This document shows, piece after piece, positions 38,889 to 51,372 of a DNA stretch of 64,000 nt. The stretch is taken from NCBI GenBank assembly GCA_018417955.1, contig JACTVC010000012.1, positions 1,364,001 through 1,428,000 of the forward strand. The letters run 5' to 3'. The notes beneath the pieces are model-generated. The model saw nothing but the letters and a program-made list of their open reading frames with translations, was not told the origin of the DNA and ran no database searches. Within the stretch, counting starts at the first letter, position 1; every line of letters starts with the position of its first letter. A program made the position numbers and the translations under genes. Origin of the DNA: Laccaria trichodermophora. Its lineage: Eukaryota; Basidiomycota; Agaricomycetes; Agaricales; Hydnangiaceae.

Positions 38889-40055
38889 ATGGCCACCGTC
38901 GCCCATACTATCTACTCACACTATTCTCCGCCAGACCAAGAACCAGAGAAAGACGTGCCTCTTCATGGTGAACAAGTTGACCCCACTCTGGCTTGGCAGA
39001 AAGAGGCATCCAAAATCTCTGCTCGGAGTCATGCCCCGCCGCCTAACTTTGTGCCGGCTACCATCTCTTACGACGACTGGGGAGGACAACAAGCAGGCTC
39101 TTCAAATCTTTCTTTCAGAGATGATTCGCTTGGAGGCAATCTAGCGGGTTGGTATAGATCTCTGACAAGTTCTCAATCGACCAGGGCATCTCCCTCCTCC
39201 CCCGCAATGGACGGCGGCATGCATCCCCCAATATCCCATTCTATGAGTTCCGCGATGCCTAATACATCTTCAACCCGCAAGGGGGAGCGAAGCAACAAGA
39301 ATAATTGGTTTATCATGAAAGCCATACAATCAGAACTGCCCTCTTCCTCCAATACCTCCTCTCCCACTCTTGCCGATATACTCGCTCGAGATCCACCACC
39401 ATTACCATCGGAGGGCAAGTTCTACCCGCCTGTATGGCTGGCTATCGGGCCCTCCAATAAAGGCTTCTCTATGCTCCAGCAAGGCGGCTGGAATGAAGGA
39501 GAACCCCTGGGTCCGGACGTAGTTCGCCGAAAGCCCATGAAAAAGATGATACCAGAGAACGATGTGATCTCCTTCAAAGACAAGGGAAAGGGTAAAGCAA
39601 ACACGCGCAATGTCCAGGATCGTTGCAAGATAGAGGATTGTGAAGATGTGAATGAATTACGGAACGTAGAGGTGATAGATCTCACTTTGTCGGATTTCGA
39701 TGACGATGACGATGACGATACGAACCAAGGAGAGGAAACGTTGATGACATCTTTCAGCAATCACCCCCCTACTGACGTTTCTGCTCATGGGGGAAAGGCC
39801 CTCCTCACTCCGATAGCTACCGTGCTGAAATCCGATCGATTGGGCATCGGCTTAAAAGCCAAAACCGCGGGACCGTACAAAGCCTCGCAGAAGCGTGTTA
39901 CACATAATGCAGAGGCGATGGCTGCTCACGTCAGAGCAGCGGAAGAAGCCCGGAAGCGAAAGGAAAAGTTCGGTCGTGGGCGTAGGGGGTTCAAGAGACA
40001 AAGAATTATGGAAGAGACGAAGAGGAAGGCCATGCTGGCTTATCTTAATACCTAG
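38889..40055 (+). CDS. G-patch-like RNA-processing protein, single exon
   Basis: A 388-residue uninterrupted frame, unusual in this intron-rich region. The N-terminal half is disordered and Ser/Pro-rich. Near residue 190 come GFSMLQQGGWNEGEPLGPD, a G-patch core (Gly-aromatic-x-hydrophobic-Leu, then GW, then LG), and after an acidic run (DFDDDDDDDTNQGE, encoded by GAT/GAC repeats at 39699-39720) come DRLGIGLKAKTAGPYK and KRVTH, the second half of the motif as in GPATCH and GPANK-type proteins. The C terminus is a basic helix (ARKRKEKFGRGRRGFKRQR). G-patch proteins recruit and activate DEAH helicases in splicing or ribosome assembly; that role is inferred. Confidence 0.65.
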   Translation: MATVAHTIYSHYSPPDQEPEKDVPLHGEQVDPTLAWQKEASKISARSHAPPPNFVPATISYDDWGGQQAGSSNLSFRDDSLGGNLAGWYRSLTSSQSTRASPSSPAMDGGMHPPISHSMSSAMPNTSSTRKGERSNKNNWFIMKAIQSELPSSSNTSSPTLADILARDPPPLPSEGKFYPPVWLAIGPSNKGFSMLQQGGWNEGEPLGPDVVRRKPMKKMIPENDVISFKDKGKGKANTRNVQDRCKIEDCEDVNELRNVEVIDLTLSDFDDDDDDDTNQGEETLMTSFSNHPPTDVSAHGGKALLTPIATVLKSDRLGIGLKAKTAGPYKASQKRVTHNAEAMAAHVRAAEEARKRKEKFGRGRRGFKRQRIMEETKRKAMLAYLNT

Positions 40056-40233
40056 AAATCTAGAAATACATTTTCCGTTTCAGCGAAATAAAGTTACAGG
40101 CAAAATAAAAAAAATGCAAAACTGGGTATCGCGAAGTGCAAGCGAGGAGAATAACAGAAAGCAAGGCAAATCGTAAAGTTCCGTGGCAATTCTAGGTGAA
40201 AGGGAATATGAAAGATCTAAAATTTCTGGTTCT

Positions 40234-42041
40234 TCATGACATCGGTGATTCGCCCCAGATGCCTTTTGCTGACTCGCACTTGACTTCCGCCACGTACATT
40301 CGTAACCATTGTATCATTTCTTTGCTAATCTGATTGCACCTCGTCACATCGATGGCTTTGAGACGAAGAGGGCCCATGATGGCACTAGGATGATTGATAC
40401 GAGGGGGATGGCGGCCTTTAGAGCGAGCATGGTGCGCTGCCGCGGCCGAAGCTGACGATACGATTGACGTAGTGGTAGTGTGATACCGCGCATAGGCGTG
40501 GGGATTAGCGGGGAGGCGGGCTTCGACGAAGGTACGAAGGGAGTCCCAGTCAAGGGACGTGCATCCATCGAAAGATACCGTCTCCAAACGGGGGCAAACC
40601 CAAGGTTGAGAGGAGGAAAGTCCCTAGTGAGCGGGGTAGAAAATGCGTCAGTCAAAGGCATACAGGACCACTCTGAACTTACCTTGAGGAAGTGAGAAGA
40701 AACATCCTCTACATCCACCAGCGCGAGGGTGACCAACGATGGGAGATGTCGGAGGAGGTTCAAAAATTTCAGCTCGCTGAACAAACAGGATTCAATGCGG
40801 ATAAACCGCAGCGGAAGCCGCGTCAGCGCCTGAGCGTACAGGATCTGGAGCACTGGCGTCACATTTTCGAGGTAGCACATCTCCAAAGACTCAAGATTTG
40901 GGAAGGACATTTGCAGCATAATCTGTCTGGTGAGTGCAATTCCGGCGTAGTAGAACGACGCTTTGGTCAATCGAGGAAGGTGAATGACCTTGGTTCCTGG
41001 CGGGGGGTCGGAGTCGTTAAAGTAGCATGGGCTCGAATCCACATCAGACATATTCCGCAGGGCAAGCTCTTCCAGTTCTGGACATTGGCGTAGAATATCG
41101 ATGAGAGTTTTTGCGGATGGCGTGAACGCATTGAAGTAACCCCCCAGCTTTAAAACGCGTAGGCGAGACATAAGCCTGAGGTCCCAGCCGAAATTGAACG
41201 AGGTGAGGGAGCATGAAATAAGGCGAGGAGTACGACCATTGAAGAGGGGGAACGGAGGGGTGGAATAGTGATCTTCTTGCATCGAGTGATGAATTTGTAT
41301 CGTTAGCGTCTCAAGCAAAGGAGCATCCTCTTGACATCGCAGGAGTGCCGCGTGCGCTTGTGGACGGTTAGGTACGCTGAGATTGAATGATCTCGTTCTC
41401 GAGAGTACTGGGCGGAACAGATCCATGGCGCGAACAATTTGCTCCGTAACACTGCCTGTGTATTCAATCCGAGGACCGAAATTCACCGTGATATCCAAGG
41501 GGCATGATTTCGATCGCTCGAGTCGTCGTCTTGCCTTCTCTAAAGAATCATGTGGGCTCACGGAGATCTTTGCCCACAACACTGGAGTATTCAACGCCAC
41601 TTCCGCCCAGTACCGACTAAAGGAGTAATTAACCCATTGTTCCCCTCAAATAACGGGAGTGTTTGCTTACCACACCAGCATGAGTGTCGGCACCATGACA
41701 GGATTCTCGTCACCCATACCCAAAACTCCGATGACGAAGATGGAAGATAAAAGTTCGCTGGGAAGGCGAAGAACGGGTGACTGTAGTCTAACTGCTTGTT
41801 CCAACTTGATCTCGAGCTCGCGGCGCTGGGATTGGAGAAGAGCCACCTTCGCATCCAGTGCCGCGATTGATTCTCGGAGGCTTGCGATGGAATTGGGGGT
41901 AGTACGCGGCACGTACGCGTCGTCTATGTGGCACGTGCGAGTCTTCAAAGGTGGCATGGCATTGTAGCCTTTGAGGGAGAGTTTTCTCCTCCGGGGAGAA
42001 GTGAATGCGCTCGCAGGGATGCGCACTGGCATGGTCGCCAT
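40234..42041 (-). CDS. F-box-like / leucine-rich-repeat protein
   Basis: Three exons (42041-41671, 41616-40683, 40623-40234) give 564 residues. A coiled coil (SIASLRESIAALDAKVALLQ) leads into an F-box-like motif (LRLPSELLSSIFVIGVLG, then LVCRYWAEVALNTPVLWAKI). Irregular LRRs follow (TRSFNLSVPNRPQAHA, LRVLKLGGYF, LEELALRNMSD, LESLEMCYLENVT). The C-terminal exon starts from a splice that gives QPWVCPRLETVSFDGCTSLD. This coiled-coil plus F-box plus LRR layout is the large lineage-expanded Agaricomycete family of presumed SCF ubiquitin-ligase adaptors. The substrate is unknown. Confidence 0.8.
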
Positions 42042-42960
42042 TGCAGGCGACAAGACGATGTATAGGAGCGGAGGGTGGCTCCTCGAAAGTCCAGCAAAAT
42101 TACCTTAAATATCAGGGGAGCGGAAGGGGTTCCAGCTCGGCGCTAGCTGGATTCGGATTATCGAGACACTGGCCAGCCGACCTTGCCTCCTGCTTGGTCG
42201 GCATCCTTGTTAGCCCGCCACTGATCACTGGTTCATTAAGGGACGTGGCCTACCTTGGCCTGTGCGGGTCAAAAGTGATGTTTCGGACTGTGAGAAGGGA
42301 GTTTTTTAGGACTCTGGAGATGTAGAACCATCTAGGAGAGGATAAGGAGTGTTTATAAGGGACTGGCGATAAACCCCCAGCTCCCCTGTGTTCCGTCCAG
42401 CACGAGGCATGAAGCATGCCTATGTATTTCTTGCAACTAGGCGAAGGATCCATGATGAGTGACCTGCAACGTGGGATATCGGAATGAACATCCCAACACG
42501 AGGGTGACAACGAGGCAGCACACAGCAATCCAGCATCACTCTGGCATCACTGCTAATTGCCACCTTGGACGACTCCGTCCATTGTTATTCGATAAATCTG
42601 ATCAACGCGTCTCCTCACCGCTTTCTCGGGTCCAGTAGGCCAAACGCATGGCTACGCAAATAACCAAGCACAAATCCATCGGGCGAGAGGACAAAGAAAT
42701 CTCACTTGCATGCTAGGGCATCGGCATTCGTGGTAGGGCACTGTTATTTAAGGCTACTGTACAGCTTTGTTCAAAGACCTATTCAATAACTACGAGTATC
42801 ATCATTCACATTCGACAACGGTGCAGGGACGGCGATTGTGTCTGTTGCTCGATAATAGATAAACTGGCACAGTACCTTTATTTAGAAGTGAGCAACGGAA
42901 ATAATGGCACCGCAAAATAATGAGGAAAGGGTCAATATCGGAGATAGACTCACAAATATG
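42042..42960. other. Intergenic, 919 bases without a supported gene
   Basis: Frames on both strands (for example 42250-42528 minus) lack motifs and splice partners. A CAACACGAGG/CAGCACACAG-like region near 42500 and AT-rich DNA near 42740-42900 show nothing specific. Confidence 0.5.
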
Positions 42961-44012
42961 TCAAGCAACACGGTCAGTGTGCTCCCTAAACCATAAATCA
43001 ACAGCGTAAGCAATGCCACTCGTCAAACACTCACCTGCTAACCAGCCAGCATTTTTGATTAAATATCCCCTGTCCATACTTTTCGCACAAATCGACCATG
43101 CGTAAGTCGTGTTTCCAAAGATTGCAAAGAAGAAGAGAGCAGGCGACAAGCCCTCACACCGCGTTTTGAAGTTTTTTACTACATTGAGGGTCAGCGATAT
43201 AGCATGAAAAAGAACGAGGCATCCTAACGGATCTGTGGAACGCGTGCACCGAGCTTACGTCGAAATTGAATTGAAAGAAAAGCGTCAATAACGAAGTTTA
43301 CGCACGAAAAGCAGGGCACTTGACCACCCTAGAGTTTGAACAAGCCACCACCGCTCCATTAGCAAAGACTTAATCGTCGTTGCCTCCTCAACATCAGGTT
43401 TATTGCTGATTTTGCACGCCGCAATGCCCACGGCAACGACGAATAAAAGCGCGCTCATGTAACGAGCGGCTACGATTTTGACTGGGGTTATCTCCACGGT
43501 TTGTCGGTCATCGCCGGAGAGTAAAGGTGTTTCTTCTCCGTGTTCTCCTTGCCCCGTCCGGTTACGTTTCCAGCGAAAGTAATAGATCTGACAGAGGAGT
43601 ATAAGGTCGCAGATCGTATACTGAGGATCTTTTTTTTTAGTTGTGCAGTTAGGTTGAAGAACAGTAACTCACATAGCAAGCGAGGATGATGACGGTGGGC
43701 AATAAGCCCCCTAATACTGCACCGATGAGATTGAAGAGATCGCCTAAAAGCCATACGGTGACGAATAAAACGCTAAGGCCTTCGCCAGATTGAAGCAAGT
43801 AGTTTTCATAGATTTGTGGAGAATAGACGACGATCCTGGCTACGGTGAGGCAAGTGTCCTTCGAAAGCAAGATTTTGACTCACCAACAAGCAATAGAAAT
43901 CCAGCCAAGCTAAAATGTAGATATGAGCTATGTCAGGGCATGCATAGTAATGCCGGACAACAAGTCAGGAACATACAACGCTGCTCAGGCTTTCCCCATC
44001 GGAGCTCAACAT
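42961..44012 (-). CDS. PQ-loop repeat transporter (Ypq/PQLC2-like)
   Basis: Seven-helix vacuolar/lysosomal amino-acid exporter type. The start at 44012 gives MLSSDGESLSSV, spliced to LGWISIACW and then IVVYSPQIYENYLLQSGEGL, the first PQ motif. GDLFNLIGAVLGGLLPTVII and a cytoplasmic loop rich in charged residues (RWKRNRTGQGEHGEETPLLS) follow. The second half carries RYMSALLFVVAVGIAACK, LFFFAIFGNTTYAWSICAKS and the end AGECLTSGIAYAVDLWFREH, with TGA at 42963-42961. The second PQ motif is conservatively changed: the GWLAGECLT region replaces a clear PQ. The gene is divergent from PHB2 across only 120 bases. Confidence 0.82.
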
Positions 44013-44132
44013 TTGTCGCGACGGAACTCTGAGTGATTGCCGCGTGACGTATCCATCACTGTTCGCACCCGCGTCACGCTACTTGCAGTGAACTTTCTCG
44101 CGCATCCTCCTCGTTCATTAAAATAACTCAAA
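44013..44132. promoter_or_regulatory. Compact 120-base divergent promoter, PQ-loop gene / PHB2
   Basis: Two near-inverted CGTGAC/GTCACG elements (44042-44049 and 44071-44079) lie between the divergent starts. No TATA box is evident. Confidence 0.35.
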
Positions 44133-45445
44133 ATGAACGGTCAGGAAGCTTTCCGACGACTGGCAAAACAACTCAAGGCCACAAGCGGGGGTCCCATTCC
44201 TGGCGGAAAGGGTTTTTTTGCAGGGAGTGGCCTGCTCGTTGCACTTGTTGGAGGTGGACTTATCTTAAATGCCAGCTTGTTTAACGGTATGTAATCGAAA
44301 CTAAACTCGAAATTTGACTTAGCCGGATACTACCTAGTCGATGGTGGTCACCGTGCTATCAAATACACCAGGTGAGGGCTTAGTTTGTTTGCATACTCTG
44401 CCTTCTCATCCTCTTTCTAGGTTACATGGCATCAAAGATGACATATATAACGAGGGGACCCATTTGGTGGTATGCTCAAACATCTTATATTCAAGATTGG
44501 TTTTGAATTGTCGGTTCTAGGTACCTTGGTTTGAAACACCCATCATTTTCGACATCCGCGCTAAGCCAAGAAACGTCGCCAGTTTGACTGGAACAAAAGG
44601 TCACTTCTACGTTGCACGGTCTATGGGCCCTAACTCACGATATATCCCAGATTTGCAGATGGTCAACATCACATGTCGTGTCCTCTCTAGACCGTCGATT
44701 CAAGGCCTCCCTACGATTTTCCGCGAACTGGGCAAGGATTACGATGAACGAGTTTTGCCATCCATTGTAAATGAGGTTCTGAAAAGTGTAGTGGCGCAAT
44801 TCAATGCTAGTCAGCTTATCACTCAGCGGGAGCATGTACGTCTTCACCCAATGTCTGGTGCACCCTTCCTTACCACTACGCAGGTGTCACGGCTTGTGCG
44901 AGAGAACTTGACGGAGCGTGCCCTGAAATTTAACCTCGTTCTCGACGATGTTTCTATTACTCATGTGGCTTTCTCTCCTGAGTTCACGCATGCCGTTGAG
45001 GCCAAACAGGTATTTTCCCCGTCAATCATCACATGAGCTACATGTAAGTAAGTTATTTTAGGTCGCTCAACAAACAGCATTTCGTGCTGCGTTTCTGGTT
45101 GATCAAGCAATTCAGGAAAAACAGGTGAGGCTTGTGGATTTGTTTGGCCTTTCAACCTGACCTTCGACCAGTCTATCATTGTGAGGGCACAAGGTGAGGC
45201 AAAGAGTGCTGAGCTTGTTGGAGAGGCGCTCCGCAAGAACAAGGGTTTCCTTGAGCTTCGTCGCCTGGAGGCTGCTCGTGATATCGCTACCATTTTGTCT
45301 GGGTCTGGTAATAAGGTCATGCTAGATTCACAAAGCTTGCTCCTTAATGGTGCGTTTATTTTTGACAAGAAAATTCGTATATGATGACAATCTTGTTGTA
45401 GTTGCTGGAAATGATGCCCAGGAAATGCTGAAGGTGTCCAAGTAA
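44133..45445 (+). CDS. PHB2: Prohibitin-2, mitochondrial inner-membrane ring subunit
   Basis: Forms ring complexes with prohibitin-1 that scaffold the inner membrane and protect respiratory proteins. The start is at 44133 ([20 protein letters not shown]), followed by the anchor [19 protein letters not shown]. The SPFH domain reads [40 protein letters not shown] and [14 protein letters not shown]. The coiled-coil end has [20 protein letters not shown] and [18 protein letters not shown]. The last exon ends [13 protein letters not shown] with TAA at 45443-45445. Seven or more short introns. The RVLSRP and YNEGTH forms point to PHB2 rather than PHB1. Confidence 0.94.
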
Positions 45446-45562
45446 TACCTCGACTATTTCATTCACAATGAGAAATATTAATCTAAGCTGTGTGATGATG
45501 CTCATGTGATGTGACATACGTGGTATCACCTCAACTGTTCTCGATCACCCCCTGTTCCCTCT

Positions 45563-48500
45563 ATGGCGAAAAGAAAACGCAGCAAAGTTACAGACAATAC
45601 CCCCGTGAAAGATGAGCTTGAGGAAGGACCCCAGGACCGCCGCAAGAAAGTAAGGTGGGAAGGACAGTCGATGGATACGGGAATGGAGGACTCTGAGGTC
45701 GATTCTGAGGAAGAAAGCGCTGTTTTACAAAAGGCATACCTATGTATCAACACAAGATTCGAGGCTAACGTACCATCTGCTACAGACTTGCCTTTCCGCT
45801 TGGTGTTCCCAGTGAGTTCCTACTCATCTGGCTCTGATGTTTATGTATGATTCGCAGTGGCCGCGTCGCATACGCATATTACGAACCTTTGAAAGGCCTG
45901 CTTTACATCCTTGAGGATACGCAGGAAACGCCTCACTTCGACCTTACCAGGATGCGTGAGCACTTTTGAATACTAGGCCAACGGATGACTCACTCGCGAA
46001 TGCGTTATCCAGTTCTTGAACAGGCCAATCCAGATATTATATTATCGAGCTCCAAATCGGATGATGTTTTCATAGATGCGTTACGTGAATACAGTATGTT
46101 TCTAATATTCGGGTTGCGCATATAATCACCTTTACGAAGCCGACGTTGCGGGTGGTGTATTTCAGATTAGGCCCCACAAGGAATTTTCACCTTCCACAGG
46201 ACGCGATAAACTTCTTTCTCTCAGCTGCCTCTCCCAGCTACCGACGCATATATCAGACCTGCCACGGTCCTCGGATGTTGAATCCGATTCTTTGCTTTCC
46301 AATGCATACGATTTGCTACGGGCGCGAAATTACAGCACTCCTGACCCCAATGCCCAGCGCTGGAACGCATTGATCCGGCTTGCTAATTTTGCTTCTGTAG
46401 AATCATCCCCGATCTGCGTGCGTCTGTATTGTTATCGTGATGAAACTTTATAATTCACCTTCCATGTAGATGGCATGTGTTGGGGCGCTTATTGACCACC
46501 TTATACGAGAGCGTGCAGCGAGCGATTTTGATGACGAAGGCATCGCCAGCGTGGATATCAGGGATATTGAAATCCTTGCATTGTGCGTCCTTGTATACGC
46601 TTTGTGCCTTCCATTTCGTCTGAATTTCATGTGCTTCAGGAATCAGGTTATGCAAATCAATGCCGATGCGTTATTGTGAGTCCGCTCAGCTTTTCTCTTT
46701 TTTTTTGACTTCTGAGGTTCGTATTAGGTCACTTCAAGTGTTTGAAAATGAAAGTCATGCCTCCGTCCACTCTGATAAAACGAAGGAGGGATTGTCCTTG
46801 TTTGGTTCGTCCGCAATCGCACCCAATAGACACTGTTACAACGCTTCTCTGCATAGGAACCTTGAACGGCACAAAGACTACCCTCGGCCGGGCTCTGCTG
46901 CGTACCTGGCTCCTACGACCCTCCCTCTCGTTGTCTGTCATCAATGATCGCCACGAAGCTGTTGAGTGCTTCATGCGATTAGAGAATTTAGCTACTGCTG
47001 CCCTCATGCACAACCATCTCAAAGGCATTAAGAATATGCCCCGGATTTTGAGCGTCTTAAGGACTGGCAGAGGAAAGTTGGCCGACTGGCAAGGCTTTGT
47101 AAAGGTTTAGTCCTAGCTCCTAGGTCACTTACTGAAACTGACATTTCGCTTCTAGTTCACCTTTCACACGACTATGCTTCGCGACACATTGATGGAACTA
47201 CGCCATGCTAGTGGCGTCGACATCATCAAAAAGGTCAAAGCACTCCTTACCGATACATTTTTCTGATCTGGCCGCTAAAGCTTATGTCTGCCTTGGACGT
47301 TGTGACTTTCAAGGAAATCGGAAGTAGGGTCAACGATATCGTGAGCTCCGTGCCCTCTCACGACGCATTTGGCCGACCCACAGAACAGGTTGATTGGGAA
47401 GAATCCGCCATCGCTGGAAGGGTCTGCGTTCGACCACATATCGATGAAGAGTTGGACAACAGAAAGCATGTTTATAACGGAATTGACTCCGTTTTGGTGA
47501 GTGCCTTTAGTAAGGATATAGCTATCGCCAATCGCTCAGGGTCTTTCTATAGTCCGCTGTTGCAAAGCAGCTATCTGAAAGCGTTTCTCCAGACATCGCA
47601 CCATTCTTGAATGTAGTCTATTTTCCGCAACTTGGTGGGCGGCAAAACGCACTCTATCTATTATGCATTAAGTATTCGTCAAGGCTATCTCATCTGCATC
47701 CCCATGTTAGATGAGTGGCAAGGGGAGGCCGGGATCCAGGCTATTGACGGTTGGACTTTTCAGGTAAGATCCATCTACGTGGCGTGTTTGACCATCCCTC
47801 TAACTATGCACAGTTTTCATCCGAGTAATTGTGCCTCCCTCCCGCCCTCAACTTTTAGGACTAATTTGTACGCACCATCATTAGCGCTCACGTTTATTTT
47901 AAATCGCAAGAGATGCAGGGCAAGTCGAGCTGAGTCCCCTTGACCCCTCAAATAACTGTGATTGTCGCTACCAAACGTAGATATGGACACACACATTGGG
48001 GACTTGCACTCGACAATCGTAGACCGAGAGCTTGAAATAATACAAGACCTTCTCGAGGAGGTTCTGGTTGTCGACGAGGCGATGGGAAAGGCTTGCGACG
48101 TCTGCGCCGAGGCAGATTGCCTCTTATCCTTTGCCGAGGCTTCGAGGTTGTATGACTACAAGCGGCCTGAGATGGTTCAAGATAATTATATCGAGATAAT
48201 AGGAGGAAGGTGATAGAATCGACTCTTTTGCCACACAAAATCTCATCTTTGTTAGGCATCCACTGCATGAACAGGTTGTCGACACATTTGTGCCTAATGA
48301 TGCTCGTATCATAGGAGGTGCAGGTGTAGGGTCATCGCCCAGCACTCCCGATGACATCGAACAATGGAATAGCGTGATCCTGTGTACTGGCGCAAACGCC
48401 TGCGGAAAGGTGATAATTATCACTATGATCAAATTACTACTAATCTGGACATTCTAGAGTGTTTATTTGAAACAGGTTGGCTTATCCTTCTTGAGGCAAC

Positions 48501-49725
48501 AGAATCTGTCTAAATTTTGTTAGATCGCGATTATCCAAATAATGGCACAGGTAGGCCCCATTGGACCCTGTTTCAACGCCGATCTCATTCTAAGTTACAG
48601 ATTGGCTGGTCAGTAAAGTACTTCGCTCCCCCGTCCATCGTAACCACCGCAAAATAGCTTTGTTCCTGCGGAGTCGGCCACCCTGGGCATCGTTGACAAG
48701 AGTAACCATTTGTATTTTACAATTTACAATTACGCTAATTCATCTGGCTCACAGTTTTTACACGTATATCGACTCGAGAGTCAGTCTCGAGAGTGAATGA
48801 CCCTTCGCCACTTACGTAAATGTCATACAAACGTCTCGGACTAACATATTTCATAGGTACAATCCGCGTTCATGATTGATTTAAATCAGGTTTCTCTCGC
48901 GCTTCGTAACTGCACCGATAGATCCTTGATTCTTTTGGATGAGTTTGGTAAAGGAACGCTCTCGACAGGCTCGTCTCTATTTGTCTTCTTTCAGGCTCCG
49001 ATTATCACTTGTAAACTTATCGCGGTTTCTCTTGGGTCTTACACCTGACTAGATGGCGCTGGAATCTTCTGTGGCGTTCTTCGGCATTTGCTCAATCGCG
49101 GGGACAGATGCCCAAAGGTTCTCGTTGCAACCCACTTCCACGATGTGTTTAACAGCGGCATCTTGGACCCTTCGAGGGTGCCAATCTCCTTCCGACACAT
49201 GCAGGTCATGTTCACCTCTAGCAACGGCTCTATCCTAGATTCGGACTCTCATGCCTCAAGCACGACCAACGAAGATAGGGCGCATATGCTAGGACCTGGA
49301 GAAAAGATTACGTATTTGTACAGGCTCGTTTACACCCTGGCCCTCTAGACCTCTTGCTCAGTCTACCTTGTATAGAGTCGGAGAAGGGCTCTCCTTGGAG
49401 TCGCACGCTGCTAAATGCGCCGCGATGTTCGGAATACCGACACGCATGGTCCAAAGGGCCGAATATGTCAGGTAGGCCTCCGTTGTTTTGATCTCTATTT
49501 CTTCTATCTAGATCACTTGCGCTTTCCAGTCAGTTGATCTCCGCACACGAGCTCGGTCGGCTGTTGGACGAGGAGATGACAGTCGAGGAGCGCGCAGACT
49601 TGGAGGACGCGGAAGCCGTTTGTCGTCGTTTCCTGGAATGGAATCTATCCCCGGAGGAAAACGAGGGTGTCGATGTGAACGCAAGGCTTGCACTTGTCCT
49701 CGGAAGAAATGAGAAGAATGATTGA
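45563..49725 (+). CDS. MSH5: MSH5, meiotic MutS homologue
   Basis: Partner of MSH4 in the meiotic clamp that stabilises crossover intermediates; lacks a mismatch-recognition role. The start at 45563 gives a basic/acidic lead ([20 protein letters not shown]). The lever region includes [20 protein letters not shown] and [20 protein letters not shown]. The Walker A loop TGANACGK (48386-48409) is followed by an 18-base micro-exon encoding SVYLKQ (48458-48475) and a 27-base exon encoding IAIIQIMAQ (48524-48550). [20 protein letters not shown], Walker [12 protein letters not shown] and [14 protein letters not shown] follow. The form GKSVYLKQ and the overall length favour MSH5 over MSH4. The C terminus is acidic ([16 protein letters not shown]) and ends EKND. 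Confidence 0.82.
48458..48550 (+). other. Two consecutive micro-exons of MSH5 (18 and 27 bases)
   Basis: The 18-base exon (48458-48475) completes the Walker A helix (SVYLKQ). The 27-base exon (48524-48550) codes IAIIQIMAQ. Both have consensus AG and GT flanks and are phase 0, so skipping either would keep the frame but damage the ATPase core. Confidence 0.75.
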
Positions 49726-49842
49726 TAGGACACAGCAGTGATATTACAACGGGAGACAAGTAATAATCGTAACTGAGATCGTACATAAAACGTGATATTT
49801 GAAAGGTCCAAGGAGGATAGACATCTAAGGTGACACAGCATT

Positions 49843-51061
49843 CTATAAATTCTTGTGATCTTTGTGAATTTCTATTCCTAGAGGGGCGCCGAGAGCTAGG
49901 AGGAAGATGTAAATAGATGCGCGCGCATCCAAGAGGGCGCCACGAACCTGTTTTAATATAGCCATACATGAGGAATTGGGATGACACTAATCCTGCGGTC
50001 ATTATCATTCTTGGACCAAGGCCAACAAAGAGCCCCTTGAAGCCTGCTTCACGTGCGAGGACAGAAAGACGATGGGACATAGATCCCGTCGGTCCGTGTC
50101 CTTTGTTGATTTGACTCAGAAGTGTGTCAGCCGGCTGGGAGGAAGAGTCAGCCAGGTCGAATATTGTATTTAGGTCAAACCCACATGGCTCAAAATCGCA
50201 GCAGCAAAGCCGGCAATGATGCCGCTTCCAAGGTCTAGCGAGAATTTAGCAGTTCCCGACAGTTTATTTTTCGTTTCTTCGGTCATGGCTCGGTAAACGA
50301 TCTCATGGCAATATTCGTTGACTGTGAATTGACCGATAGCGTATGGTATTTGTCTGTCAAGAGGATGTCAGGGAACCGGAACATACGCAAGGTGGAAAAA
50401 GGAAACTGACTTGCAGAGGATGGGTAGGAAACCAGCGTACAACTCTCGGATGCCTCCTTCCCTTGCTATACGCGTAAAGCCGCTAACAAGGCCAGTTGCA
50501 AAACTACGGTCTGACACGAGACGGATGCGGGTTGCTTCGAGGGGGGTAAGGAGGATATCAGCGAAGAATCTAATAGCCCGATGGTTAACATTCTATTTTT
50601 AAGACAGAAGTAAAGACGAAAGACAGACTCTGCGACGGTCGCGGCCCCAAGGTATATGGCTGTACGATTCCTAATGGCGGTCTCTTGGTCTCCCGCAATG
50701 AGAACGAATGACCTCTTCCAATACTCGTAGCCGGCAAACTTTGCTCCACCTTGGGCAAGGTATCCGACAGCTGTCGGTCCGAATCCTGTGAGCAGCCCTA
50801 CAGCGCCTTCCTTTGCGACGATGCTCCGCGTTCCAGAGATGAAGTTGTGAGATTTAAAAGCAGGGTCAATTTGTATGCGCGTTTTTACAACGTCGATGGC
50901 TTTAGAGACAATTAGTAGGCAGTAGATAAGGAATGGGCAGAAGATATGAACTCACGGGTCATGGCGCCATGGCTGATGGTACAACACAGAGCACCTGCGA
51001 GGAAGAAGGAGCCATAGTCGCGTTGAGAGAAGGATGGGATAACGAAGGAGGAAGAGGCCAT
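49843..51061 (-). CDS. Mitochondrial phosphate carrier (SLC25A3 / Mir1-Pic2 type)
   Basis: Inner-membrane carrier importing phosphate with protons for ATP synthesis. The start is at 51061 ([20 protein letters not shown]) and TAG at 49845-49843. Carrier signatures in order: GAMTP and [14 protein letters not shown] (repeat 1), [20 protein letters not shown] (repeat 2), and [18 protein letters not shown] with [20 protein letters not shown] (repeat 3). The C-terminal exon restores [12 protein letters not shown], typical of phosphate carriers. Retained family traits are [11 protein letters not shown] and [19 protein letters not shown]. It converges with MSH5 (117 bases between stops). The sequence alone does not settle Mir1 versus Pic2. 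Confidence 0.92.
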
Positions 51062-51163
51062 GGAGAGGATGCTAATAATATCAACATGGCGCTGGTCGAG
51101 TATATGAATCCTAGGTTGTGCTAAACACTCAGCCGAGATGACACGGTGACATCATATTTAAGC

Positions 51164-51171
51164 TCACGTGA
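51164..51171. promoter_or_regulatory. TCACGTGA palindrome in the phosphate-carrier / barrel-protein divergent promoter
   Basis: A perfect copy lies about 105 bases upstream of the phosphate carrier start and about 200 bases upstream of the 51373 gene, in a 311-base divergent intergenic region. Confidence 0.5.
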
Positions 51172-51372
51172 CTCGGATATTGATCTGAGTCATCGCCGGC
51201 GCCGCGTAGATTTTCCTGAATATTAAGCCTCCTCGCACTTTTGAGTATGTAAAAAGTGTTCAGAGTCTGAAACTGCGCCGTAACCAAGGGCATTGGGTTT
51301 CAATGCGGATCATGCTCGATCCCTTATAAAATTCACCTACCCCCTTCCCCGTCCCCATCGCACAGCGCTCAA

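Noticed and set aside
39699..39720. GATGAC repeat as a microsatellite of regulatory interest
   Set aside because: In frame in the G-patch gene and simply codes a poly-aspartate run; acidic runs are common in nuclear proteins.
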